Shown here in pieces: positions 22,257 through 33,332 of a stretch of DNA of 64,000 nucleotides (the first letter of the stretch is position 1; every line of letters begins with the position of its first letter). The stretch is taken from the NCBI GenBank assembly GCA_024138015.1, contig JAMXBB010000010.1:8127378-8191377 (forward strand). The letters are read 5' to 3'. The translations under genes were made by a program, and so were the position numbers. The notes under the pieces are model-generated. The model saw nothing but the letters and a program-made list of their open reading frames with translations. It made no database searches and had not been told where the DNA came from. Source of the DNA: Lumnitzera littorea. Its lineage: Eukaryota; Streptophyta; Magnoliopsida; Myrtales; Combretaceae.

Positions 22257-23219
22257 GCCAAACCCAAATGCAAGATATGCAAGAAATCAAACCAAATGGA
22301 CAAAAAGAATTCAAAAGACACATAAAACGTCATCGCCTATTTGAATATAAGGCAGCAAACACATGGATTCGCCACCAGCAATTATTGGAAATGCGTAAGA
22401 AAAAATGAAGTGTCTATGTTATTACCTAAGCTTACATTCTGTTGGTTTTCTTCTGAATTATTGCTATTGCTTTTTAACATGTGTTTTTTTAAGTTGTAAT
22501 ATTATTGACTATTTATGTAGCTTATGTTGTTGTTTCATGTAATATGTACATGGTTGTAAAATTATTTGCAACTTAGTGTGATGCATGTAATCTCCTCATT
22601 AAACCTTTAATATGCCTTTATTTGCCCAAAAATTTTTATAAGAACGGATTGATTTGGAAATTGTTTTTTGTAATTATTTTAATTGAGAAGTTAGCAATAT
22701 AGGTTTGAGAATTACTTAAAAGAACATTGGACAATGAGTGGCAAACTAAAAAAAAATAATTATTTTCATTATGTTGTAATTATTTTAAGTAAACAATGGA
22801 AGGAAAAAAAATAGTTATTTTAATTATCTTGTAATTGTTTTACGTAAATAATGGATGTAAAAATAAAAAAAATAATTATTTTAATTATGCAGTAATTACT
22901 TTAATTAAACGATAGAAGGAAACAATAAAAATTAAAAAAAAAAATTAGCTGGTTCACAAGTTGCTGAACCAGCTTGTAGAATTAACAAGCCAAGCAACCA
23001 GGCCCAAAATTAGCTTAGGTTAGGCCAATCTTGATTTAAGGGGAACCGGGCCCTTAACTTACCGGGTCTGAGTTGGGTTGGACCTTGCCCAAGGTTTAAG
23101 TCGAGTGTACTGGGATTTATGTCCCGTTTTATTTTACAAGGAAAAGAAAAGAAAAAGCTAAAAAAAAGGTGGAAAAAAATAAGAAAATGATAATGAGTAA
23201 TTGAATTTTTGCCGCTTAG
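22257..23219. other. unassigned spacer with short tandem repeat
   Basis: AT-rich sequence without recognisable genes. At 22755-22930 a unit of about 57-62 bp is repeated three times (each with AATTATTTT ... GTAATTNTTTTA.GTAAA.AATGGA). At 22960-23110 there is a GC-richer stretch with 'gggtctgagttgggttgg'-type sequence that I cannot assign. Confidence 0.5.
22755..22930 (+). repeat. three-copy ~60-bp tandem repeat
   Basis: Units start near 22756, 22810 and 22872. Each consists of an A-run, an AATNATTATTTT block and a GTAATT..TTTA block ending in AATGGA or GATAGA. The copies are diverged. Confidence 0.55.
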
Positions 23220-23539
23220 TCATGACATAGTAGATGCTACTGAAGACAAAGAAAGTCGAAGATCAATGCTTCTGTCTTGAATTTACTTAGACATTGAGCA
23301 AATTAAATTTTTTATTTTTAACTCTAAGTCAGAAATCTTTTTCTTTAAATTATTATTTAAAAGTTAAGTTTTAAGCCTTTTAAATTTAAGATCATTTTTT
23401 AGAAATATTAAATGTTTTTATTTATATTTGATTAAACAGTTTGACTCTGAGATTGAATTTTCTCTTAAAACATTTAAATATTTGACTTGTGGTTTTGAAA
23501 CAAAATTGAAAATAATTTTCTATTTTAAATAATTTGTTT

Positions 23540-23900
23540 CAATTCCTTTATCATCGACAAAAAATGGTTGAATAAGATTGATAAAAGGAGTTCTTACAAT
23601 GACATTTTGCTTTAAATTCTTAACAAGAATAAAAACAGTTTTATAAGAAACTTTTCCTTTAACAATCTCAACATTGGACAGTTTAAACTTAATGTGTAAT
23701 GTGTTACCAAATGTAGAACTTAAGGATTGGGTTATTTTTTCAAAATATTTAGTTGGAATTATCCCTTCCCTAATGCAGTACGGACCTGCACCAATATCAA
23801 ATAATGCAGTTATTTCTAAAACAAATTCATTGTTAATTTTAATTGTGATATTAATTATATATTTTCTCGTTATTATCTCTACAAGTTATAAAAGATAATC
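23540..23900 (-). pseudogene. pararetroviral aspartic protease fragment
   Basis: On the minus strand the active-site segment encodes L-F-D-I-G-A (codons at 23798-23787), matching the retropepsin D-[ST]-G-A with Ile in place of Thr/Ser. It is followed by an IPTKYFEK segment typical of the caulimovirid protease. The protease would release the coat protein and polymerase from the polyprotein. Stops and frame changes lie downstream, and only lysine-rich coiled-coil-like sequence follows, with no reverse transcriptase. Confidence 0.65.
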
Positions 23901-24230
23901 GGATTCATTTTCAAAAATTTTTTTAACATTATCATTGTTAGAAGTTTCTACTTCATACTAGATTCATTTTCTAAATATTCTTAAATAATAATTTTTTGTT
24001 TTAATTCAAGAAAATCCTTTTGAAGTTTTAATTGCATTAATTTTAATTCTTTTATTTCTTGTTTCTAGACATTAATTTCATTGTGAAGATCATTAATAGA
24101 AATGGATTTTTTCTGTTGTTTTTTACTTATCCAAAGAATTTCATTAAGATTGTATAGTAAATTACAATTAAGTGAAATAGTATTTTTAAAGACATTAAAA
24201 GCATTCAAGTTTTTTATTATCATTGGTTAA
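23901..24230 (-). pseudogene. pararetroviral linker, coiled-coil-like
   Basis: Minus-strand translation gives a Leu/Lys/Glu/Gln-rich heptad-like stretch (for example EIKELKLMQLKLQKDFLELKQ near 24060-24000) between the zinc knuckle and the protease. Stops interrupt it near 23990 and 23960. No specific function is assigned. Confidence 0.4.
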
Positions 24231-25340
24231 TTAATCAATCTTATGACTAATTTCTTCTTCTTTATTAGTTAAAACATTTAATTCATTTTCATTTTCAAAA
24301 GATAAAGATGATGAGGATTCAATATCGTTTACTTGAATTCCATCATCACAATCTTCTTTAGATGAAAGATGAACGTTTTCTATTGTTTTATCATCAAGAT
24401 TTAATTCATTAATCTTATTATTGACCCTATAAAAGTTTGCTATATGACCAATTTTCTTACATTTGCAACATCTTAATTGTTTAAAAGATTTTCTTTTGCC
24501 TTTTTTATCCATTGGTTTTTTGTCAAGATTTTTAACATGTTTTTTCTTAAAATTCCTACGAGGTTTTTTATGTATGTATTGTGAACATTGTGGATTTTTT
24601 GAAGCTTTTTTCAACCTTTTTTAGACAAAAGAAGGATTATATTGAGCACATAAATCACCTAACTCTTGGCGTTTCATGTGCTATTCATTTTTTAATTGTT
24701 TTTAAAGTCTTATTGTGGTATATAAATGTGTTCCAATTTTATAAATATATGATGTCAATTCTCCATACAACAATTCATTATAAGGAATTTCGCCATTATT
24801 TTCTTTTCGGATTTTATTCCTAACTTGTTCTCCTATTAATTTAGGTAGACTTACCAAAAACTTTTCTTTCCAGAAAAGTTGGTTACAATCAATTATAAGT
24901 AAGACTCTTTCGAAAAATATATCCTTATATTGTCTAAATTCTCCTAAAGACTTACATTTCATATTAGATAAGAGATCGAAGATTTTATCCCTAATATATA
25001 ATGGATCTCCTATAAAATGTTGACTTATTAAAAGTATTAAAGTATTGATCATGTCTTAAATGGGTTCATCATTTTCATCAAATATTTTAATTCTATCTTC
25101 ATCGGCTTTATAAGAAGTTAAAATATTGATTTGTTGTTCCTTAATGAGATAGTTATCCCACCAATCTTTTAATTGTCCAACAAAACTGAAAATTAAAAGT
25201 AATGCCACTTAATAATCAGTAACATTGAGAACTGTTTTATTAACATTTGAAAACATTATCATTTGGTTAAGGACATTGAGAATTTTTTGTTTTGAGTATC
25301 CATCTATCTTCCTTTTATAGGTAGACCTGCAGAATATTTA
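24231..25340 (-). pseudogene. pararetroviral coat protein with zinc knuckle
   Basis: The N-terminal part (about 25340-25053) has stops. The central part (25052-24702) is open and carries HFIGDP, a KSLGEFRQYKDIF-like segment, the FWKEKFLVSLPKL block and an EQVRNKIR motif, all typical of caulimovirid coat proteins. After a frame break near 24700-24620 the basic C-terminus (24614-24231) has a Lys-rich nuclear-targeting-like stretch. The CCHC knuckle at 24470-24427 reads CCKCKKIGHIANFY, where the final Cys is replaced by Tyr, so the zinc site is incomplete. An acidic Ser/Glu-rich tail follows. The protein would package the viral nucleic acid. Confidence 0.75.
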
Positions 25341-25420
25341 TTCTAATAATTATTATCTTTCTCTTAAAAAATTATATCAGGAAGTGTGGTTCTTTGATAG
25401 TATAATTTTTTAGGTTCTTT

Positions 25421-25929
25421 CTATGTAATTTTATTAATTTGTTCCTTTGGTTCATTAATTTCTAATTTTTTTAAAGAAACATTAGAAATTATATCATTAT
25501 CTGAATCATATTCATTTTTGGAAGAAACATTGGTAATCAAATCATTATCAGTTTCATTGAGTATATTGATTTTTTCTGAAGGAATATCATCAACGACAAT
25601 ACCCCTTAATTTTAAAGTATGGATTGGCGTATCCATTTTCAAAATATCAATTGGTTTTAATTTATTTTCTTCTTTTACCATTTTATTTTTTAACATTCTT
25701 TTCTTTTCATCTAAGGCTTCTAAAATTCATTACTTTGATTTTTTGGCATTTCAAAAGGTTTAATCAAAGGTGTTTTTTTATTTGTTGAAGATTTTTCGTG
25801 AGTTTTATTTACTTCATTATTTATCACATTTTCCATTTTATCTAATTGTTTACCTATTGTATGTAAATGTTGATTAGTGTAATTATTTTGATCAATTATC
25901 TTTTTAATTCCCGTGCCTTCATCTTCCAT
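25421..25929 (-). pseudogene. pararetroviral region between MP and CP
   Basis: Two minus-strand frames, 25929-25720 and 25696-25421, probably one original coding segment. The first has heptad-like spacing (IDQNNYTNQHLHTIGKQLDK) suggestive of a coiled coil. The second is acidic with a repeated NDxI(T/S)NVSxK motif. The position fits a virion-associated or polyprotein N-terminal segment. Function is not established. Confidence 0.45.
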
Positions 25930-26226
25930 TATGTTTTTGAAGGGCGTAAGTCTTATTTTAGTATTTTTGTGAACTATTTTTATATTGCTAAGTGGTGGAT
26001 GGTTAGATTCTACAATTTGTCAATCACTTAGTTGCTATTTAAAACATTGTTTTACAACATTAATTTGTTTTTTATTCAAATAATATTCTTCAAACCATTC
26101 GAAGAAATATATTTAAAAACCATTTTCATACATAAAATTATAATATTAATTTCTTTATTTGTTTAGTAATATTACCGAAAGTGTTAAAATACCATTTTTT
26201 AAAAATTATTTTCATTTCTTAAAGAA

Positions 26227-27310
26227 TTAAAACTTTTCGTTTAGGAGGATCCTATTTGGTTTGAAGAGTTTTTCTAAGACATCGAGTTTTGGGTTACCTA
26301 TCATTAAGGCAGAAGGTTCTTCATAATTAGGTTCATTAGGTTGATAAACCGGTGTAGCTATTCCTGACTTATGCATTATTCCACTAAGTGGAGGATTGGT
26401 TTGGACATTTATTTGGTTATTATGGTGAACATTTATTAGTGTAGACAATTTAGGTGGAGGTGGAGGTAAATCTATTAATCTCCTAGAAGATGAGGACATT
26501 AACTTTATTTTTAAAGCTCTTCTAGGTTGATCAAAAGATATCCTAGCAAATTGAATGGATACCTTAACTTTAGGGTGTTGAATTACATTGGAAGGTTCGG
26601 TATTGTAAACTGGTTGTTTTAAAAATGGGTTTTCTACTTCCCATTTTTCAAGCAAGTTGACCTTATTCCATTGAATCATTTTGGGTATTAACACCTTGGC
26701 TTTGGTTAAGTTTGTTTGAATAAGAAGAGTTTGACCTTTCTTATCAATTTTATAAGCTTTTGAACAAAAAGCAGTTTTTATTAACTTAAAATATATTCTA
26801 TAGATTACAACCATCGGTAGTACACCTTTTAACATTAGGGTGACATTTAAATTGTATTGGACCAGTATTGAGATTAGTCTCAATAGACGCGTACATTGAT
26901 ATTTCATAATCCAATTCCTTAGCATCTCTAAGAAACATGAAGACTGAAGTGTCTAGACCTAGTTTAGTAAGATGTTTAGCTCCTACTTGAATTAGACCTA
27001 TGTGCATATAATTCAATTCTATTGAATATTTTTTAATTGACTTATTATTTAAAAGTTTTATTGTGGTTAAGCCATTGGAGATAGAGATATCTTGTTACTT
27101 TGTGGTTATGATATAATCATTTTTGCCAAATATTTTCCATTTTATCATTTGGTAAATTTGGTCATAAGATGTTTTAGGTATTTTCCAATCATCAATTATC
27201 TTATCAAAATCTTTTAGATGTATTTCATCTCTATTATTTAATATTGATTATACTGTTTGCTCAGAAGTAATAAAACTAGAAGAGAATATAGTTCTTCTAA
27301 GTAGATTCAT
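26227..27310 (-). pseudogene. pararetroviral movement protein (30K type)
   Basis: Begins at ATG 27310 on the minus strand. The conserved core lies in the frame 27016-26798 and reads HIGLIQVGAKHLTKLGLDTS then FLRDAK. This is the hallmark of caulimovirid movement proteins of the 30K superfamily, which enlarge plasmodesmata for cell-to-cell spread. Two in-frame stops lie upstream (about 27260 and 27095). A frameshift near 26800-26850 moves the C-terminal half into the frame 26925-26227, which ends in a Pro/Asn-rich tail. Non-functional. Confidence 0.75.
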
Positions 27311-27593
27311 AATTTTCACAAGATTTAAATTTTTTCTAATCTTATAAATCTTTCATAAGGTTAATTCAGACTTATTTTATGATCCCTGGTTATGACTCAT
27401 ATGCAACTTTTAACAATTCAAAAGTGGGATTTACGTAGAGCCTTAGTGAACAAATCATAAAATAAGGAGTTCCACTAAGGAATCACCTTGAGTGACAGTA
27501 AGTATAAGATATAGATATTCACAAAGGAAATAATTTCAAATGAAATAGTCTCAAATGAAAATTATAAAAATACTAACAAAACTATATACTCTC

Positions 27594-27611
27594 TCCTTGA
27601 CTTTGATACCA
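27594..27611 (-). other. pararetroviral primer binding site (tRNA-Met type)
   Basis: TGGTATCAAAGTCAAGGA on the minus strand, about 280 bp upstream of the movement protein start. The first eight bases match the caulimovirid consensus TGGTATCAGAGC exactly. It marks the origin of the viral map and supports the identification. Confidence 0.65.
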
Positions 27612-29854
27612 TTAGCAACCCGAGAGAAGCTACCTTAAACGATAGCTATGAAATAAAAATGAAAAATTATAAGATATGTTAAAATGAAATGTTTAGAAAG
27701 ATTAAATCAAAACTAACCTAAATAAGTATTAATTTCTTCTAAAATAAATATCATATAAATAAAAAATTTCCCCTAGTAAAGAGTAAGCCCAAACAATATA
27801 ATATAAAAATTCTACAACATCTCCTAAATATTCATAAAATTTTATTAAATCATTATCATTATTATCTTTAACAATTTAAAACATTCAAAATTATTAATCT
27901 CCACAAGAGACAAAGCCTAAATGGAGTTTTTACAACCACCAAAAATGGCTTAGTCAGGTCTTATGAGATTTAAACATTAACAGAGGCATAAGCATTAAAG
28001 ATCAATTAAACACTAAATGGTCTTGGTTCGTAGTATTGTATTATTAGAAGCACAAGGTAAATTTAAACCTCCTTTGGACCAGTAGCCCGCAGATATCGAG
28101 TTTTCAGCCTATATACCATACAACTTATACATTTAATATTTAATTAAAACCACTACAGGCAACTAAGCCAAGACTAGTAGGGTTTGTTAACATATGAATA
28201 TAAAACATTAAAGAACATAAACATTAAAAGGAAACCACTATAAGCAGTATAACCTATCGATTATGAAGTTTGTACATAAAATATAAACATTAATCTTATG
28301 GGGTTATACCCATATACATGGAGAATCCCAACACAAGATATAGAGAAAGAAGATAATAAAACTCAAATGAGAATTTTATTTCATTAAAATTCATTTACAA
28401 ATCATAAGTATTACATTCAGAACATTGCCTAAAAAAGATAAAAAAAAAAAGAAACATTAAGTGATATTAGAAAGGTATATATGTATATACCTTATAAATT
28501 CAATGGTGAAGCTTCTAAATTTAATAACCAGAGTTTTTATCACGGGGAAGGAACTGTGGCATGATCGGGGTCAACATACGCAATGTTATTGAATTTTAGT
28601 TGCGCTTTGTATCTGTCCCAAGATTGCCGAACAACTACACGTACGTGAAAAAGAAAAAAAAAAAAAAACCAAAAAATAATAATAATAATTAGATAAGCAA
28701 AAACCATTGGCAGCAAGTACGATTAAAGATTAAGGTCTTCGAGCAAGTAGCAATAGTGACTACTATGGAGTTTTTCAGTACTTTCCATTACGAAATCCAT
28801 TGTGCTAAAGCAGGTACTTATGCGAGCACGTATTATGTGAAGAATAGATTCCCTAGAGAATGCATTCAGCGTATTCAAGGGATTTTTTTTTTCTAGAAAA
28901 AAAAAAAGGAAAAATCGAGGAAGAATTGGAAAAGAAGAATAGAAACGGTTGTATGCCAAACTTTCTCATCAAATCCCTATTATGCTCGATCTTTCGCCAA
29001 AGCACCTACTAATGAACCAGATTTGTCCGATCTACAAGAGACAAGCATGGAAAGAGATGGAAGTGAAAAAACAAAAAAAAAAAAAGAAAAAGAAAAAGGA
29101 AGGTAAAAAAGAAAGAAAGGAATCAAATGCGACTAGTGGAGAAAGAGCCAAAGTATATGTTGTGTCAACATTTATCTTCGGTTCTCGCTCATACGCAATG
29201 GGAGTGTAACGTCTTGTGTTGAATGTGCTTAGCATGGATTTAAGGCGTGAGTCGTAATCCTGAATCTTAAACCAGGTTTTACCATGTACTTGTCTATTTG
29301 GCAAACAAAAACTCCTAATGGCCCCATACGTAAGACGTAGGAGAGATAATGTACATATCTTAAATATTGGTGGAGTAATAAATATATTACGTGCCCTTAT
29401 TTATATATAAGCATGATAAATTATATTTGTCTGAAATATTGGGCAAACATACAAGAGGCCATAACACTGGGTTAGTAACGTAGGTCACAAAAATGATTTT
29501 GCATGGATGTTTTCGCATATAAGTATTTCAAGTGCCACGTGTGTGTGTATATGTACACATGGAAAGTATAAGCAAATTGGCTTGAGCCAAAGTTCATGAA
29601 TCTTCGAAAGGAAGGATATGTGTTGCCTCTGCATAATTATTTGGAGATTTCATTATGGATATATTCACATATTTGAAGCAACTTTCAAGTGAATATTATG
29701 GTGTATTTCACATGTGTTTAGATCATGAAAGGGTCAATTTTGGAGGAAACTTTGGAGAAAATTAACCTTAAAATTATGTTATATGATGGGATTCAACCCG
29801 AATAGGGTGATGCCGGTTGCAAAACCATTAGTATTGTCTGGAATTTTGCTTCCT
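27612..29854. other. unassigned DNA upstream of the pararetrovirus
   Basis: The first part (to about 28500) may be viral intergenic sequence by position, but no promoter or reading frame proves it. It contains many CATTAA/AACATTAA repeats. From 28560 to 29340 there are purine-rich tracts and frames of 60-90 codons without recognisable motifs. From 29341 to 29854 the DNA is AT-rich with a short GT-repeat near 29540. Confidence 0.4.
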
Positions 29855-29857
29855 TTA

Positions 29858-30843
29858 CGGCATGTTTAGTTCGCGAAATAGAATACAGAGGGAATAGAAT
29901 TGTAATTATCAAGGAATAGAATATGGGGAAAATGGAATATGGATGGCTATTACGATGTTTACTTGAATTTAATAGAATTTGGATCACACCGTTTACTTGG
30001 ATAACTTATGACAGGGAATATGTGTTGAATCAAGATTAAAATACCAAAATTGGCCCTTGCTAAACAAATCAAACATTATAAAATAAAAAAAAAAAAACCT
30101 AAATCCCCAAAATCATAGTTACGCTCCATTGTCATTGCCCCATTCTTCACTGTAGAAGCCCAAAATTACACAAGCTGCCAATGTCGCCATCCAATGGAGC
30201 CATAATTGCCTGACCTATCGTGTCCATGTTCGCTGACCTTAATTGTTCATCACCAAGTCGATGCCCGAACACATGGAGATTGGTGAAATACGAAGCCTTA
30301 GCATTAGTTAGGGGTTGTTCTCTTGACAAAGCTACAGTTGTTGAGGTATGTGAATCATTCAGCCATGTTGACTCGATTTCCATGCATGAGTGTGATTCTC
30401 TTTGCCAACTACTTCAGTGTCACACATGGCTAATTGGAGACACAGGCAACGATCTTCTCACGATTGGAGATGGTTGATAGGAGTAGTAGGTTAGGGTTTT
30501 TTTAGGTGGAAAGTTGAATTTGAGTGGATATTGTGTAGAAACCCTATCAAATGGTGGGAAGGGAGTAAAGAGTAATGTGAAGTTAGATGATTTTATTAGA
30601 GAGGGTAGTTAGGTGTCAATTTTCATTTTATATGAGGGTATTGTTGGAACGAGACAAGGGGAAAACATAAGGAATTTGGATTTAAGGCGCCAACTAAAAA
30701 ATTTGGATTCCTCCAATTTACGGAAGCCAAATTCCTCGAGAAAACACTTGCCTAGAGATTAAAAACAACTAAATAAGGGAATTGGAAGCTCCTTAAGAAT
30801 AGAGGGGGAATGCAATTGCCATTTCCTCATACTAAACATGCTA
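29858..30843. mobile_element. PIF/Harbinger-type non-autonomous transposon
   Basis: A 986-bp element with terminal inverted repeats: the left end CGGCATGTTTAGTT and the reverse complement of the right end, TAGCATGTTTAGTA, share GCATGTTTAGT. It is flanked by TTA on both sides (29855-29857 and 30844-30846), the 3-bp duplication of PIF/Harbinger transposition. Subterminal GGAATAGAAT-type repeats on the left and AATTCC-type sequence on the right are usual for this group. It encodes no transposase. The GC-richer core (about 30115-30480) is open on both strands for about 80 codons and could be a captured fragment of another gene, but I cannot name it. Confidence 0.75.
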
Positions 30844-30846
30844 TTA

Positions 30847-32327
30847 GAGTAAAAATATGCATGGCATATAAATTTACTACTTCATCTCAATGGATTGAAA
30901 TTGGGAAATTAGTTAAAGCGAAGTTAGTATGTGAAGGGCAATTTGTTGCAATAAATAATTTATAGAGGGAAGAGTAGTCACTTTTATAAAAGAAGTTGTC
31001 TATGTAAGAATATTTAATATATTGCTATGAGGACAATACCACTCCAACATGCCAAAACCGACGCGCACAATTAGACATTACCATAAGATTGCGTACTAAG
31101 CTATATAATAAATAAATTTATAGCACTAGTAATAAACTAAATAAAGTCTTCAATTGTATGAGCACACTTGACAACAGTACGACACTTTATGATGTATATG
31201 CGCTAAGTAGTGACCTAGTTATTTAAAAGTAATAATTGATACCCAAAATACTTAGACTCCATCCATAAATTTTGGTTGGGGGAAAAATGTAGAGGGTTAA
31301 ATTACCATATTAATTATTGGGCTAAGCCTGTTATTTATTCAAACTTAACTTCTTGGGTTGGGTGATAGAGTCTAGAGACTTTAGTTTATACTTGGGATGA
31401 TTTAAAGATAATTAGCTTAGTCAATTTGGAACAAGCTTCATTGGATTGGCCTGTCTGTCTTTGACCTTTCTCAAGTAGGTTTACACACTTATGAGGAAGG
31501 CTACCAACATTATGCTTATCAGTAAGCTCATTCGAGATAGCTATGAACTAAGCAAACTTTATCTAATCCATTGATTACTAAAATGATATGACAGATGTCA
31601 TCATACTCAAAGGCTTATGAATACTTAGCAATTCCTCTTTACATACAATTCTTATAGAGAACTAAGAAACAATATTCATCTATAAGAACTCAACTTTATA
31701 AGATCAAACAAGCAGTTTGGGCCAAAAGAAAAAGAAAAAAAAAACAATCTCATTTACTTAAGCTACAAGTTAAGCACTTGAGGTCCTAAAGGTCGTCATG
31801 TTTGTCGACTTGTAAATTTAAAATACTGAGATTACTTATTCCTAACAAAAATATATGTATATTTATATAATTAAATATTCTATATTAATCAATGATATAA
31901 CTTTTAAAATTTATAATCTTACACTTTTATATTTTCAAGGATTCTAACCCTTATGATTTTTATAACCTAATAGCATGATCATCGATCTCCTAACCTAACA
32001 AGATGAATTAGATTCAATTCCTTTATCTCTCAAGTTGTAATGCGGATATAATTTTAAGAAAAAAAAGGAAAAGAAAAAACACATGATTATTACATGGTAA
32101 GGTAGCCCAGTGGTCCGTAGTCCTACAAAAATATATTATGGATATTATGTTCTTTTTTTGAAAATTAATCGTTACGTTAATATGAGCGTATTTTAACCTA
32201 TAAACGTTGGTTCAAAAATTAAAGCTCGTATTGAACATTTAGGCTATTATGAACTAATTGGCCATGGTCACTATCGGCCCATAGAACCTAAGTTGGAGAT
32301 GCATTTCACTTTCTTTTAGGCAAGTAA
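30847..32327. other. unassigned intergenic DNA
   Basis: No coding frame, RNA gene or element recognised. The stretch 31240-31680 has average composition but no long frame. From 31740 onward it is AT-rich. AAGCC (32328-32332) is the left target duplication of element 2. Confidence 0.45.
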
Positions 32328-32861
32328 AAGCCTGTAAACACCGAATTTTTGCCTCTGTTTATTTTTCAAATTAGGTTATAGGGTCCTAAATTAAAAAAAG
32401 TTCAAAAAAATAGAAAATTAAAGAAAACCCCTCAAAATGAAGAAATTTAGAAAAATAGGAATTCTAGAAAAACATAAGAAAATAGGAAAATAGGAAAAAA
32501 GCATAAAAAATAAGAAATTTAGAAAATACAAAAAATAAGAAATTATGGAACAATCACAAAAAAAAAAAGAAGAGAAGAAATAAATAAATAAATAATTTTA
32601 GAAAATAACATTTCATTGGATTAAATTTAGGTTTAGAAGTTAGGCCATTAAACTTAGACTTAGATTTAAATATGGCTTAGGCTGAAATTGTACATATGGA
32701 CAAGGCACGAGCCAACGACCTAACGGTTAAGCATATGGACATAATATTAGCATTAAGTATGAGGTTTTGGGTTTAAAACTTAGCAAAGGTAGGAAGGTCT
32801 TTTTCTTACTTTTTGTTTTTCTTACATCAGAGACTACCATGTGTCAGGATTTGATTGTACT

Positions 32862-32971
32862 ACGTGTCCTGACACGTGGCATAATCGAATTGGATAACCT
32901 TTGTTAACGTGGTGCCACGTGTTAGTCACGTGGTGTGCCACGTCAGCTGCCACATGTCAAGTGTGATACGT
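32862..32971 (+). promoter_or_regulatory. cluster of seven ACGT cores in LTR U3
   Basis: ACGT occurs at 32862, 32874, 32907, 32917, 32928, 32940 and 32968, mostly as CACGTG-, ACGTGT- or ACGTGG-type contexts. These are G-box/ABRE-like sites bound by plant bZIP and bHLH factors. The 3' LTR keeps five ACGT cores (about 48425-48540). They lie about 350-460 bp upstream of the TATA box. Confidence 0.6.
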
Positions 32972-33324
32972 GGTAGGTTGGGAATTGTCGAGTCGGCTGG
33001 CGTGGCACCACATCAGGACTTTCCCTTTCTTTCCCTCAGTTTTCCTCCATTTTCTCTCGATTTTCCTTAGCTTTCCTTTTCAAGAACATCTCACTCCCTC
33101 CACTTTGGCTTTAATTTCTGCACAAATTTCACACACAGGCTCATGGTTTCTTGCATCAATCTCGCATTAAACATTGCTTACTATGAATCGATATAGAAAA
33201 CGCATCCAAGTTTGGTTAATTACGCATTCAAATCGAGCTTCAAAGATTGGAAAAAAACTGAAAATTCGGCCATTCCCATTAACTCCAATCCGAGCTTTCC
33301 TTTGTTGTTGGGTTGAAATTTAAG

Positions 33325-33332
33325 TATAAATA
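33325..33332 (+). promoter_or_regulatory. LTR TATA box
   Basis: TATAAATA followed by GGGACG. The partner LTR has CATAAATA at the same place (about 48854), one base decayed. A CT-rich tract follows at 33380-33430. Confidence 0.65.

Larger units (their letters stand above)
23220..27611 (-). mobile_element. endogenous pararetrovirus (Caulimoviridae) fragment, minus strand
   Basis: On the minus strand the order is: primer site (27611-27594), movement protein (27310-26227), coiled-coil-like region (25929-25421), coat protein with zinc knuckle (about 25340-24231) and aspartic protease (about 23900-23540). The order MP, CP, protease in one genome and the style of the MP and CP motifs suggest a petuvirus/florendovirus-type caulimovirid. 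The reverse transcriptase that should follow is absent: coding similarity fades near 23220. Every gene has stops or frameshifts, so it is a dead genomic copy. No flanking duplication is seen, as expected for these viruses, which do not encode an integrase. Confidence 0.8.

Noticed and set aside
28949..29209. Lysine-rich 86-codon frame
   Set aside because: It is built on an A-rich low-complexity run and the opposite strand is equally open.
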